Assembly: GCF_019279795.1 (NCBI RefSeq)
Contig: NC_056744.1
Coordinates: 1,507,198,838 to 1,507,262,837, forward strand
From: Protopterus annectens
Lineage: Eukaryota > Chordata > Ceratodontiformes > Protopteridae
Length of the DNA: 64,000 nucleotides
Direction of reading: 5' to 3'
This document shows, piece after piece, positions 51,061 to 61,737 of the stretch. Below the pieces are notes generated by a model, which did not search any database, was not told where the DNA came from, and saw only the letters and a program-made list of their open reading frames with translations. The position numbers and the translations under genes were made by a program. Within the stretch, counting starts at the first letter, position 1. Every line of letters starts with the position of its first letter.

Positions 51061-51556
51061 ATTTAAAGTACAAAAACAGATTTATTTTTTTTTTACATAA
51101 AAAAAAAAACAAAATAAACTACTCAGCTGTCTAGCTGAGGGGGCTGCAGTCCGGCAGCCCGATGCCACGAGCCGCCCCTGTGTACTGCACATGTGCATGC
51201 TTACGCAGTACATCAGAGTTTTTTTAATGCTGTCTCACTATATTAAACTCCTTTAACATAGCAAGACACTTTCTAAAAAGCAACGGAGATCTTGCTTTCT
51301 CCATTGCTTTTTTTAAAGCTGTCTCGTTATGTTACACTCCTTTAACATAGTGAGACACTTTCTAAAAAGCAACGGAAATCTTGCTTTCTCCGCTGTTGTT
51401 AAGAAAAAAAAAAGACTTATACTAACGGAAAAAGTCCAGGCAACTAGACCTTTTTCTATTAGTATAAGTCTGATTTACAACGTGCATGCTGATCAATCAG
51501 TGTGCATGTTATGGAATATTAATGGGGGGTTGTTGTATAATGACATTTATTCCATT

Positions 51557-52295
51557 TTACAACTCTGTTTCATAAAAGGGATGCCAGTTTACATAGTCTT
51601 ATTTTGTGAGCCTACTACATTAGTAGTAGTTTTTTTTTTTTTACGTTTCTGATTTGGAAGCTTCTACATGAGTCTGTACTGAGAGCTGATAGATATGCTT
51701 GCAAGTGTACAACTAAAACAGGCAGCATGAAGCAATCATAACAGAACCTAGTAGGTCCCATAAGAGGCTTGGGTGGTTGTTAAGAAGAAACAAAGCTATT
51801 TTATTTTTCAGCTTGGCATTATGTAAGATGGTTCAGGTTCTGCTATGACAGATTTACTATGCAAAAATAACCAAGTGAACATCCAGAAAACCATCCAAAG
51901 TAAATGTATTACTGTCCATATTTAAGAAATTGATAAACTGGCCTAAATTGTGGCTTGATATTTGTGTTTTCTTTATTTTTTTAACTCCTAATTTCTGATA
52001 AAACACTAGTCAAAAGTCAGAAGTAAAAAAACATATGAAGGAAGAGTTTCAGTGGCACACCAGGCTGTTATTTCTTTGTCTATTGTCATGCAAACTTGAC
52101 TAAGTAGTTGAACCTAACCAAGCTGGAAATGTGAGATTCTGGCTCATTGAAGGAGGGGAGATGGGAGGAGTAACTTGGTCAGGAACTGCAACTAAGAAAA
52201 CTGCTCTTTGCAAAAAATCTTTTTTTATCTCAGTAATTTGTTGACACTTTTGCAAGCTTTTTCAGAAGCTTCTTTCAGAGAATGTGTAGTACATT
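51557..52295. other. no gene seen
   Basis: Non-coding sequence between the split foldback and the L2-like LINE. Nothing recognisable. Confidence 0.5.
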
Positions 52296-52840
52296 AGTAC
52301 ATTAATGTCATCTGGAAGCAATTTTACACCCTTCCAATACACAAAGGAGGAAACTACACAGATATAACTAATTTAGACCCATAGCCATACTCTCACCACT
52401 TTCCAAAATTCTGGAAAAATGTATACACAATCAAGTCTTGCACTACGTTCTGCAGGAAAATCTACTCACACCTACCCAACATGGCTTTCGCCCCATGCAC
52501 AGCACTACAACAGCTCTTCTGTCTTTCCTAAACTCTGTATCACTAGCTAGAGACAGTAACAAATGTATTTCCTGTCTCTTCATTGACTTCTCTAAAGCCT
52601 TTGATACAGTCTCTCATAAACGTCTTCTCCTTAAACTAGCAAACTTACACTTCTCTCCATCCACCATATCTTGGTTAACAGCTATCTCTCTGGTAGACTC
52701 TAATCAGTCAAATGGATCTCAGCTTTCTCCCCTCTTCTTCCTGTTTAAACAAGTGTTCCACAAGGCTCCATCCTTGGGCCCCTTCTTTTTAACATCTTTA
52801 CCAACCTTCTCTGCTCTTCCTGTCCTGGATCCTCACATAA

Positions 52841-55707
52841 CAGGAACAGGTAAGCAAAAACTGAGGGTGATGCTACTCAATGCTAGAAGTCTAAATCTCA
52901 AAATGCACTCACTCTAGGCACTCCTTAAAATGGAGAACATCGATATCTGTGCAGTGACTGAGACCTGGTTCAAGGCTCCAGAGAGCACCCCTGCACTACC
53001 AGGCTATAACTCATATCACACTTTTCAGCCATGTAACCTGGACAGGAACACCAAAGGCGGAGGTGTGTCCATATTCATTAAGGATATCCACACCTCCAGG
53101 CTAGTTGCTCAGCATAATGCAGCCAAGGTTATCCAAGTGCAACTAACTCTGGGCAAAACTGCAATCCAAATTGTAGCTTGCTACAGATCACCCACCATGC
53201 CCTAGGATTTCCACTCCTCTTTTCTTGATGTACTGGAAAATATTAGGGTTCAACCAAACACCCTAATAATGGGCGATTTCAACTACCCCACCATTAACTG
53301 GGAAAACTACTCATGTACCAACTGTTTTGCTCAATGCTTTCTGGAATTTATAAACTCCAATGCCCTGGATCAACTTATCCACACCCCCACCAGGGGCAAC
53401 AATATCCTAGATCTAGTCATTACCAACATGAGTGACCAGTGTTCCATACCTGAAGTCAATGCCTCATTGCTCCGATCTGACCATAAGCTAATTAACCTAG
53501 ATATCCAAATCCTGCCCCCACCCCCCATTAAAGAAACCATGGTAAAACATTTCTCCAAAGCCAACTTCATGCTTCTTAAGACGGAAGTGATGAACTTCAT
53601 GACACCCATGCAGATGGACAATACAGTTACGACTACTAAATCATACACAATTGCACTTTATAAGCACTTACATGAGTGCATGGATCGTGCTATCCCAAAC
53701 AGAACCAAGAATCTATCCTCCAAAAAAAGGAAGCCAATCTGGTGGTCCCCTGCCATAAACAAACTGTACAACAGAGGGAAGAAACTGTTGCAAAAGAGAG
53801 TAAAATCCCATGAGTGGAGGAGCTCCCTGGTCAGCCTCAGTAAGACGCTGCGATCCCTGATAAATTCATCCAAAGCTAGTTATGAAAACAAAATCACCAC
53901 TGATTCTAAAGACAACCACAAAGCATTCTATAGCTATGTCAAGAATCTCAATGGCAACACTCAGATCTGCTCTGAGTTACAGCACAATGGCACTAAATAT
54001 ACAGACACAACTGATATTGCCAACATCCTAGCAGATAGGTTCAGTGCTAACTTTACCCCCCCTCTCACCCCCTAAAGAGCCCATCTCTATACCGGAAGAA
54101 TGCAAAGTTCCTGTAATCACGGCTGCACAGGTAAAATCCACACTCTCCAAAGCCAAGAACACAGCATCCATGGGACCAGACAACATCCCAGGCTGTGTTC
54201 TACACAAACTACAGAACAAACTGGTACCTGCTGAATGGTGCACAGCAACGGTTATCCCACTCAACAAGGGGGAGCCACTACGGACCCAAAGAACTACCGC
54301 CCCATTAGCCTGACGAGCCTGGTCTGCAAGGCCATGGAACATATCATCATGGAACTTATAAACAAAGACATTGGTAATCTCTAAACTCTGGACCCCACCC
54401 AGTTCGGGTTTGTAAAGGCCAGATCATTTTCTCCTGAACCTGATAGACTTTTTTGAAGCAGTCACCAAAGCAGTAGACAAGGGTAAGGTGATTCACACAG
54501 CCTATCTAGATCTTGCCAAGGCCTTCAACACCATCCCCCACTCTGGAATTATAGATAAACTTACTAAACTAAGTATAAATCCCTATATCACAAGATAGGT
54601 TGCCAACTGGCTCACTGACAGAACCCACACTGTGAAAGTAGCAGACTCCAAATCCAACTTCAGACCAGTGACAAGTGGAATACCACAGGGTTCAGTCCTG
54701 GGTCCTCTCCTGTTTGGTATCTACTTCTCTGAAGTACAGGCTAACACAGAAGGTCTTTGGCTAATGAAGTTCACAGATGACTGCAAACTAGGAGCCATAA
54801 TTGAAACTCCTAATGATGTGGACATTCTACAAAGGGCCTCACTGAGACAGATGCCTGGTGTCAAAACCATGGCTTCAAGCTCAATGCCAAAAAGTGCATT
54901 GTCATCCCCTTTGGTAAAAAGTCTGTACCCATGAACTACAACATAGGCGGTAGTATACTTAACACCGAAAGTGTGATGAGAGACCTTGGGACACAGGTGA
55001 ACAGTAGTCTCTCCTTTGATAATCACATCGCCACAGTAGTTATCCTTCTACGTGGCACACCTCATCACAAAAGGTTTCTCATCCAGAAAGAAAGAGGTCA
55101 TTGTTCCCCTCTACTTATAACTCATTAGACCCATTATAAAGTACAATGCCCCTTTAGGTATGTACCTCAAAAGACATCTACAACAACTGGAAAGGCTGCA
55201 GAAATACCTCACAAAGAGGATTACTGGCCTCAAACAGATGCCATAAGCAGACCATCTCAAAAAACTCCAGCTTTACTCCGTTGCATATCGCCTACTCAGA
55301 GGTGATCTCTCCCTAACATACAAAGCTATGTCAAACCCAGAGCTGTTGGAAATGCTCCACTTAAAGAAATCACAATCCATCCGAGCAACACTTTCTAGGG
55401 ACCTAAACCTTGTCACCACAATAAACAGAACATGCTGGAGGGATAGATTCCTGTCCCAGAGACTTCCCATTCTCTGGAATAAACTACCTATCTATATCAA
55501 ACAAAGCTCCTCATTAGCACTCTTCAAGAAAAATCTTGATGATTGGATGGGAAATAGGAAATTCACCCCTGGGATCACCTCTGTGGCTCTGCTCGACAGT
55601 GGCACAGGAGAATAATTTTCTTGGGTGGAAAAAGCCAGAGTACCTTTTTGGCTGGGCTTTTATAGACCCCAGGGCCGATAGCCTAGTACCTACCTATGAA
55701 CCTATGA
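52841..55707 (+). mobile_element. CR1-like LINE (copy 4), nested in L2
   Basis: It is 5'-truncated just before ORF2 and ends with TACCTATGAACCTATGA. The left junction is ambiguous by several bases because CATAACAGG matches both the host L2 and the CR1 5' sequence. No target duplication is evident, as usual for CR1. The first ORF2 residues (R-V-M-L-L-N-A-R-S-L-N-L-K-M-H-S-L) give a clean start for the family. Confidence 0.93.
52860..55610 (+). pseudogene. CR1-like ORF2 (endonuclease-RT), broken (copy 4)
   Basis: Endonuclease motifs are V-T-E-T-W-F, G-G-G-V-S-I-F-I-K, G-D-F-N-Y-P-T-I-N-W-E, L-D-L-V-I-T-N and S-D-H-K-L, mostly in the long frame at 53269-54075. RT motifs are L-D-L-A-K-A-F-N-T-I-P near 54510, I-P-Q-G-S-V-L-G-P-L-L-F-G near 54680, and K-F-T-D-D-C-K-L near 54768. 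The C-terminal domain (55328-55615) ends F-K-K-N-L-D-D-W-M-G-N. Several frameshifts and stops (for example at 54596) break it. Both catalytic aspartates remain, with Thr in place of Ala before them. Confidence 0.92.
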
Positions 55708-57029
55708 TACAATACACAGATGATTCTACACTTATCACTATTGCTGAATCACCATCTCAGCTAAAATCAGACACACAGTCCTCTTTTAACTTTGTAGAAA
55801 ACTGGCTATCTGAAAACCAACTTATCCTTAATCCAAAGAAAACCAAATTACTGCTCTTTCTCCCTAAAAACCTTAACCACATAAAGTCTCCCTTCTCCAT
55901 ACTGTCTCAAAATAATACTCAAATACAGGTGGACACCAGTACAAAACTCTTAGGTGTTACTATTGATGATAGACTAACCTTTGATTTACACGTCAATAAT
56001 TGTATCCGAAAAACACATCTCAAGTTAGGTCTCCTCTGTAGAAACAGAAATATCTTACCAAAACAGCAAAATTAACCCTTTCAAATGCCTACCTCTTACC
56101 CACTTAACTTTATAGCTCCCAAATTCTCACCAGCCTCAACACTGGACTACTAAACAAGTTAGAAACAACTTATAACAGGATTGCTAGATTTGTTGCCCAC
56201 AATTCTTACAAATCCCATCACTGTCTCTCACTAAAAGAACTAAATTGGCTAGAATTATCTAACCTGCTTCGGTATAATCAGTTGTAGATTATTGATTCCA
56301 TTCTCTACAAACCCTCTTTCTGTCCAGCTATCTCATCTCTAATCCTCATTATTAACCCACTAGATTACTCCTCAGTTCTGAACAAGGCCTACTAAAAATC
56401 TACAAACCAAGGATCAAAATGGGGCACCTAGTCTATAGCTTTAACCCTTCCATGGCCTGGAATAGCCTACCACTAGATATAAGATCCCTTGAACATCCCA
56501 ATCAATTCAAAACTGCTACAAAAAATACCTTCATGAAAAATGGACTTGCCAATGTAATTATCCCCCTGTAAACACTCCCCTATAACGTTCTACTTCTCTT
56601 CTCTCTTCCTTCCCTTCAATAAATAAACTTACTACTTTATATTCTCCTCTTGGTACATCACTGTACAAACATAACTAGTAAAATATTTCAGCTATGTAAC
56701 TATTGCACTATTATGTATATAATATGTAATTATGAATGTATCCCTCTGATGAATGTATTTCTATGTATTTCACTTGCCACAGTTTAATGTATGACACTGT
56801 AATGCAATAATGTGTGGTACTGATGAATGTAATATGTGACACTATAATGTAGTAATCTGTGGTACTGATGAATGTATTTCTATATGTATTTAATACGTAA
56901 AATTGCTATTTTCTGTTGGAGCTTTTCTCCTCAGCCTCCGCTGAAAATGGGCATTTGTAGCCCATTCGGAAAAACCCAGTCAACAAATATAAAATAAAAT
57001 AAATAAATAAAATAATGAATAAAAATTAG

Positions 57030-58026
57030 TGGGAACAACATTTGTAAACCTCAGTGCAGACCAGTCAATGACACATGATCTGCAGACTCTTAAACTTGGC
57101 AGCTTTTTTCAGGTTTCCCATTGTAAGTGAATGGAAGTCTAATCTGATAATAAATGCTAGGGCTACTTTTGCTCACATTCAGAGCTGTCAGACTGCATTT
57201 TGGGACAGATTTAGCTTATCAAGGGAAAAAACTCTCATAAGGATGATAAAAATAAGATAAAATTAGGAATGAATACTTATTTTGTTGCTAGAAGCTTTGA
57301 GAGGTGCAGAAATTCATGACTAAATAAAAAATATATGTTTTTTCATTATTTGCCCGTAGTGGTCCTTTAAAGTGTAAATAGGCAATCTCAGAGTTATTAA
57401 AAAAATAAAAACACACAAGTCAAGTCACTCATTATACACTTAGTATTAAAAGCCCATTAAAACAGCCCCATAATACTTGTAGCTCTTTTGCTGCTACTAC
57501 AGATTTGGAATACCTGGATTCAATCTCTAGTTGTATCAACACCACAGACTCCTGAAACTTCTTGAATATATCCACAGGATTGCAAATGTTTCTTCTGTTA
57601 TATCCACAGTTATTTCTCATCCTACCACAAACGTCCTGTATGTGAGAGGAAATAATCTCTGGAATTATGGTTACAAGTCTGACTTTAACATTCATCTTCC
57701 TTCACATAAGATAGATATAGCCTGACTGACCATTATGATTCATGGCACATGCACAGAATTTCTGTGTAATTAAAACAGCCCCTGTGCAACCTGATTATGT
57801 GGTTCCTCATCACCTAGCTACATTATTTATTTATTTTTCTATTGTTCATGTGGCTGGTCCAATGGCTCCCCTTCCAGCATCCGACTAACCTATTATTTCT
57901 ACTATTAGTATGACGGCCCACCTCTGGAGTCCTGCCAATTCATTCCTTGGTGGAGGCCAGAGCTGGGTGTTACAGAGAAGGTGGAAAGTTTGCAGATCCT
58001 TTGAACTGTCCTGTTTTCACATTTGT
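57030..58026. other. no gene seen
   Basis: Non-coding. A sequence near 57480-57530 (TAGCTCTTTTGCTGC, then CCTGGATTCAATCTC) has weak A-box and B-box resemblance but no tRNA fold, so I leave it uncalled. Confidence 0.45.
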
Positions 58027-58043
58027 AACTGTCTTGTGATTTC

Positions 58044-58321
58044 TGCGGTGGTACAGCGGTAGCATTGTTACCTCACAGCAAGAGGTTCTCCCGTTCTATT
58101 CTCGGCATGGCTTGGTAGTGCCTTCTGTGTGGAGTCTGCATGTCCTTCCCATGGTTGGGTAGTGTTCGAAAGACATGCGTACGTAAATGGGCATGCCTTT
58201 GTTGAAGGTTGGGTGTCGAGCTGGCACCTCGGCATTTCATAAAAATCTACTGCCAATCATTAGTGGACAGGAGTTCCGCTGTGGTGACCCCTTACCTGGA
58301 AAAAGCTGAAAGACAAACAAC
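58044..58321 (+). mobile_element. tRNA-derived SINE with LINE-like tail (copy 1)
   Basis: The head (TGCGGTGGTACAGCGGTAGC, then CCTCACAGCAAGAGGTTC) is a worn tRNA-like promoter with a damaged B box. The body has CCTTCTGTGTGGAGTCTGCA. The tail (GTTCCGCTGTGGTGACCCC, then CTGAAAGACAAACAA) matches the RTE-like LINE end at 45718. A 17-bp duplication, AACTGTCTTGTGATTTC, flanks it at 58027-58043 and 58322-58338, so both ends are exact. Confidence 0.92.
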
Positions 58322-58338
58322 AACTGTCTTGTGATTTC

Positions 58339-59013
58339 AAATATAACTGAAAACCAGATTGCACGAAGTGATGTCATATGACTGGAAGGGGGACTTTAAT
58401 GTTAGTGGTTGTGCATGTTTAGACCAGATTTTGATGAAGTCAATGTGTTTGACAAAAGCATTAGTCTGGTTATTAAAGTGTGTTATATTACAGTGTGAGC
58501 TCATCACTTCATGTGATCTGGGTTTTTTTTGGATTGATTGTGGTTCCTGGTTTGTGTCTCTAATATAACCGCCTTTGGGAGATGCTTTCAAACATGCACA
58601 ATCACCCAAACAGCTATTACACTGCTTGCAGATCATGGGAGCTTGCTAGGCTTTTCATGCTGTGATTACAGTGAGCCAAACTGCCAGGCACCCTCAGAGT
58701 GATCAACCCAGCATTGGTGCTGACTCCTGTCCTACCCCACCAAGTCAGTCCAACACCGTGCACTAGATGTACATGGGTCATTGGGTCTGCAGTCAGGGTG
58801 TTATCCCTGTGAACCATGGATCCAGGTTCACTGGCCTACATTACTGATAGCACTTACAGGAATGCAAAGCTATCAACACATTTCTAATTCCAACTGAGGA
58901 AGTGGTTTTAATATGACTCTGGCGCAAGTCCAGCTATCTCATTCCTATGAGGCAATGCTTGGAGATAAATATATAGGAAACAAAGTCTAGATAGGTCATC
59001 AGGTTTACAGGGA

Positions 59014-59015
<2 letters not shown>
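58339..59015. other. no gene seen
   Basis: Non-coding; short open frames on both strands have no family resemblance. Confidence 0.5.

Positions 59016-59075
<60 letters not shown>
59016..59075. repeat. (AC)n microsatellite
   Basis: Thirty uninterrupted AC units. Confidence 0.98.
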
Positions 59076-59080
<5 letters not shown>

Positions 59081-59560
59081 TCACACTTACAGGTAAATTA
59101 ATATGCTAATATATACCTAATCCATGTCTTTGGGGTGGTGCAGAGAACCAAATCAGAACAGCCATTGAAACCCCAAACTGAAACAGGCTGGATTTGCAGA
59201 TTCTCAAGAGAAGACAACACATCTAAGAAATGAACCAAACTGCTGTAGCTTCCTTGCTTCAGAATGCCTAATCTGACCATTTCCATTTGCCTTCTGTGAG
59301 ACCATACTTTTCAACTGCCCAGAATTTCACATAATATCCATTTTTTACCTCATATTGTGATCCAGTTTTCATAAAATGTGTAGTTTTCTGGTAAGTCAAC
59401 AAGGTCTGAAGTCTGTAAATAATGACAGACATTTGGGTTTCAGACTTCATATTCTTCAAACAAATGCATGCTAATGCCAATCCTGTTATTATATCAACTT
59501 TCTAAGTTTATAGGAGCAATTTTTGAAAGCCATCTCTAATTTAGGCCTTTGCCCCCCCCT

Positions 59561-59862
59561 CCACCATAGCTCTTAACCTCTTAGCACAAAACTTTTGGGC
59601 AAAGCCAAATATATTGTGGAGACAAAGCTCCAAAAATAGGGACACATTTTAAATATTGCTCTTATAAATTTATAGGGTTGGTAGAATAAAATGTCTTGTG
59701 TTACCATACATTTTTTGAAGGATATAATGTCGGACACTCAAATGCCTGTCATTATTTAGTGAATTCAGTCCTCATTGACTTGCCACAAAAATTAAAAAAC
59801 ACACAAATGTTCTGAGGAAAAATCCAGAAATATGATGCAAAAATCTAGGCAGTAGAGAGGTA
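59561..59862 (+). mobile_element. unclassified ~300-bp interspersed repeat (copy C)
   Basis: The most complete copy. It opens CATAGCTCTTAACCTCTTAG and closes AGTAGAGAGGTATG, the reverse complement of CATACCTCTCTACT, so the ends form an imperfect inverted repeat of about 14 bp. C-rich runs lie on both sides and prevent a confident target duplication. No coding capacity. Confidence 0.7.
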
Positions 59863-60023
59863 TGCCCATCCCCCCCCCCCAGCATTATTTTTGGATTTCT
59901 CCTGAATTCTTGCCCTAAAAGGCTGAGATGTATATGTATGAATCTGAGCAACTCTGTTAATCATACAGTGCTCCTGGGTTGTCCTAAAAAGTGACACATG
60001 ATGAGTGGATATACCTAGTCAAT

Positions 60024-60365
60024 CTTCTTTTTCTTCTTCTTTCGGCTTTTTTCCCGGTTAGGGGTCGCCACAGCGGATCACCTTGTCCGCACATTAATTG
60101 GCAGTGGAGTTTTACAGTGTCGAGTTGCCAGCCCGGCGCCTAACCTTCCACAGAAGGCACACTCACACACACACCTAGGGCCAATTTAGAGTGTCCAATC
60201 CACCTGAAGCATGTCTTTGGGATGTGGGAGGAAACCGGAGCACCCGGAGGAAACCCACGTGACCACATGCAGACTCCGTACAGAAGGCACCCCATCCGGG
60301 GATCGAACCAGAGAACCTCTTGCTGTGAGGCGACAATGCTAACCACTGCACCACCGTGGCCGCCC
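60024..60365 (-). mobile_element. tRNA-derived SINE with LINE-like tail (copy 2)
   Basis: Read on the minus strand it opens GGGCGGCCACGGTGGTGCAG, then has TGGTTAGCATTG (A box region) and GGTTCGATCCC (intact B box), a body with TTTCCTCCGGGTGCTCCGGT, and the tail ATCCGCTGTGGCGACCCC, TAACC, AGCCGAAAGAAG. This is a familiar fish-type tRNA SINE (V-SINE/HE1-like; the exact family is uncertain). The duplication GGATATACYTAGTCAAT flanks it at 60007-60023 and 60366-60382 with one mismatch. It is younger than copy 1, judging by the intact B box. Confidence 0.95.
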
Positions 60366-60439
60366 GGATATACTTAGTCAATAAATGTATAAAATAAAAA
60401 TCAAAGAAATTCAAGGAGCCAAATAAGGGCAAGTGCGCA

Positions 60440-60548
<109 letters not shown>

Positions 60549-60812
60549 CCATGTAAATAATAACAGCTATATTACTGGGGGCAGAATTCTGGGAAGATGC
60601 TATACCCTTATCCCAACTTTTCTAAATGCTGAAATGACTGAGAGAGTAACACTGATTGTCTAAATTCTGACTGCCAACATTCATCTTCCTGGCTGTAAAT
60701 TCATCCTGCTACAGCACTTAACACCTAGAAAGTATGTGCTGCGCTGGTCTCACCAGTAACAGTTCTGTTCCTGGTAAATGAAAGTGAAACTGTGAAGCAG
60801 ACTTTACTTACA

Positions 60813-61232
60813 ATGGCATCTAGCAAACAAGCTGAAGCTGTTCTGGAGGAATTAATCTGTCCAGTGTGCCTTGAAGAACTAAATGTTCCAGTTATGCTAG
60901 AGTGTGAACATAACTTCTGCAGGACGTGTATTGACAGAGTCTGGGATAGAGAGGAAAAACCTTCCTGTCCTGAGTGCAGAGAGGAAAACCCATCCAGAAA
61001 GTACACACTGAACCGACTACTAGCAAATGTGATTCAAACGTTGCATAAACAGAATCAGAAAGGAGACAGACAAGACCTTGGACAGAAAGACAGTGATCAG
61101 CTCTGTAAGAAACATGTTAAAAGGTTGGAGTTGTTTTGTGAAAGTGATGAAACTTTGGTTTGTTCACTGTGTGTCCCTGATCATAGTGGTCACAACTTCC
61201 TGAATTTGCAGCAAGCAAGCAGTAAGTATAAG
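60813..61232 (+). CDS. TRIM-family RING/B-box protein, first coding exon (partial)
   Basis: Probable E3 ubiquitin ligase of the TRIM family, acting in the cytoplasm or nucleus. Of 140 codons, a C3HC4 RING spans residues 16-55 (Cys16, 19, 31, His33, Cys36, 39, 52, 55). A B-box 2 spans 98-127 (Cys98, His101, Cys109, Asp112, Cys117, Cys120, His124, His127). All zinc ligands are kept and no stop interrupts them. ATG 60813 has A at -3 and G at +4. The exon ends K-Y-K at AAG|GTAAAT, a good splice donor in phase 0; RING plus B-box in a single first exon is the usual layout of PRY-SPRY TRIMs. The coiled-coil and B30.2 exons are not found up to 64000, so they lie outside or the locus is a fragment. 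Which TRIM it is cannot be decided without them. Confidence 0.9.
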
Positions 61233-61737
61233 GTAAATATTTTAGTTTTTACTTTTAGTTTTGTTACTTTCTCATAATTCTGCTATTTTGAGGGTCCTGC
61301 CCCTGTGAATTTCATGTGATCCTTTTGTGAGGTATGGCTTACACTCTTTAAACTTGACAGTAGAATTAGGAATGGGACATATTCTGCCAGTTGTGAATAA
61401 TCATGTAATTTTCTTAATGCAGCACTTTGCTGTTATTACTTGACTAAGTCACTTTTTTCTGTATTACTCATGTGTGTACATTACATCATAAATGTAACTT
61501 TTTAGATTCCATAAAATCATATAATTTGGGTTACAAAAATAGCTGTTCACCCTATCAAGCTATTTTGTTGTTTTCTTCTTGTTTTGTACTGATATCTCAC
61601 ATTAAGTTAAGGCGTCTCTTCAATGTTCTGTCACTCTTGTTCTATTCTTGGGCGATTGCTCAAATAAATGTTATGGATTTTCCTCTGAAACCTCCTTATT
61701 CTGATATAGCTACTTCAAGAAGCTGTATGCTAAAATA
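61233..61737 (+). other. putative TRIM intron, no further exon seen
   Basis: The donor at 61233 (GTAAAT) opens this region. It has no open frame resembling a TRIM coiled coil. The exon frame would run 14 codons past the donor to a stop at 61275, giving a truncated RING/B-box protein if not spliced. Confidence 0.55.

Larger units (their letters stand above)
45300..51180 (-). mobile_element. hAT-superfamily DNA transposon, non-autonomous, 5.88 kb
   Basis: The termini are imperfect inverted repeats: CAGTGGCGGCTGGTGACTTC on the left, and CAGGGGCGGCTCGTGGCATC when the right end is reverse-complemented (16 of 20 match). Both sides are flanked by the 8-bp duplication TGTACTGC (45292-45299 and 51181-51188). 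CAG-starting ends with 8-bp duplications define hAT elements. The site is confirmed by the related foldback at 61.7 kb, which reads straight through. No transposase (BED finger or hATC region) is recognisable. The interior carries LINE fragments, and a CpG-rich promoter-like module lies next to the right terminus. Orientation minus is inferred from that module. Confidence 0.92.
45010..51556 (-). mobile_element. foldback element (copy 2), split by a hAT insertion
   Basis: The two parts, 45010-45299 and 51181-51556, together match the reverse complement of the uninterrupted copy at 61738-62553. The left part has the hairpin region (CCCACGGTTGG and CCAACCGTGGG arms, 45060-45140) and a palindromic ATTATACAATG...TTAAATAATG segment. 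The right part has two alternating palindrome units (GTCTCNNTATGTTA; AGCAACGGA), the AGACTTATACTAACGG/TTAGTATAAGTCT inverted pair, and the GTTGTATAATGACA end. No open frame is present, so movement must depend on an enzyme supplied elsewhere. Confidence 0.9.
52296..57012 (+). mobile_element. L2-like LINE interrupted by a CR1-like LINE
   Basis: The RT begins with P-I-H-K-G-G-N and the F-R-P-I-A-I-L-S-type block, then Q-H-G-F-R, S-C-L-F-I-D-F-S-K-A-F-D-T-V and a worn Q-G-S-I-L-G-P-L-L-F block, up to about 52840. After the CR1 insertion it resumes at 55708 in frame with I-Q-Y-T-D-D, the catalytic block (Y-x-D-D with Thr in place of Ala), then W-L-S-E-N-Q-L-I-L-N-P-K-K-T-K and L-L-G-V-T-I-D-D. The C-terminal W-N-S-L-P region lies near 56455-56480. 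The 3' UTR carries GGAGCTTTTCTCC and CCGCTGAAAATGGGC and ends in an (AAATA)n tail. The endonuclease is missing (5' truncation). Confidence 0.93.
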
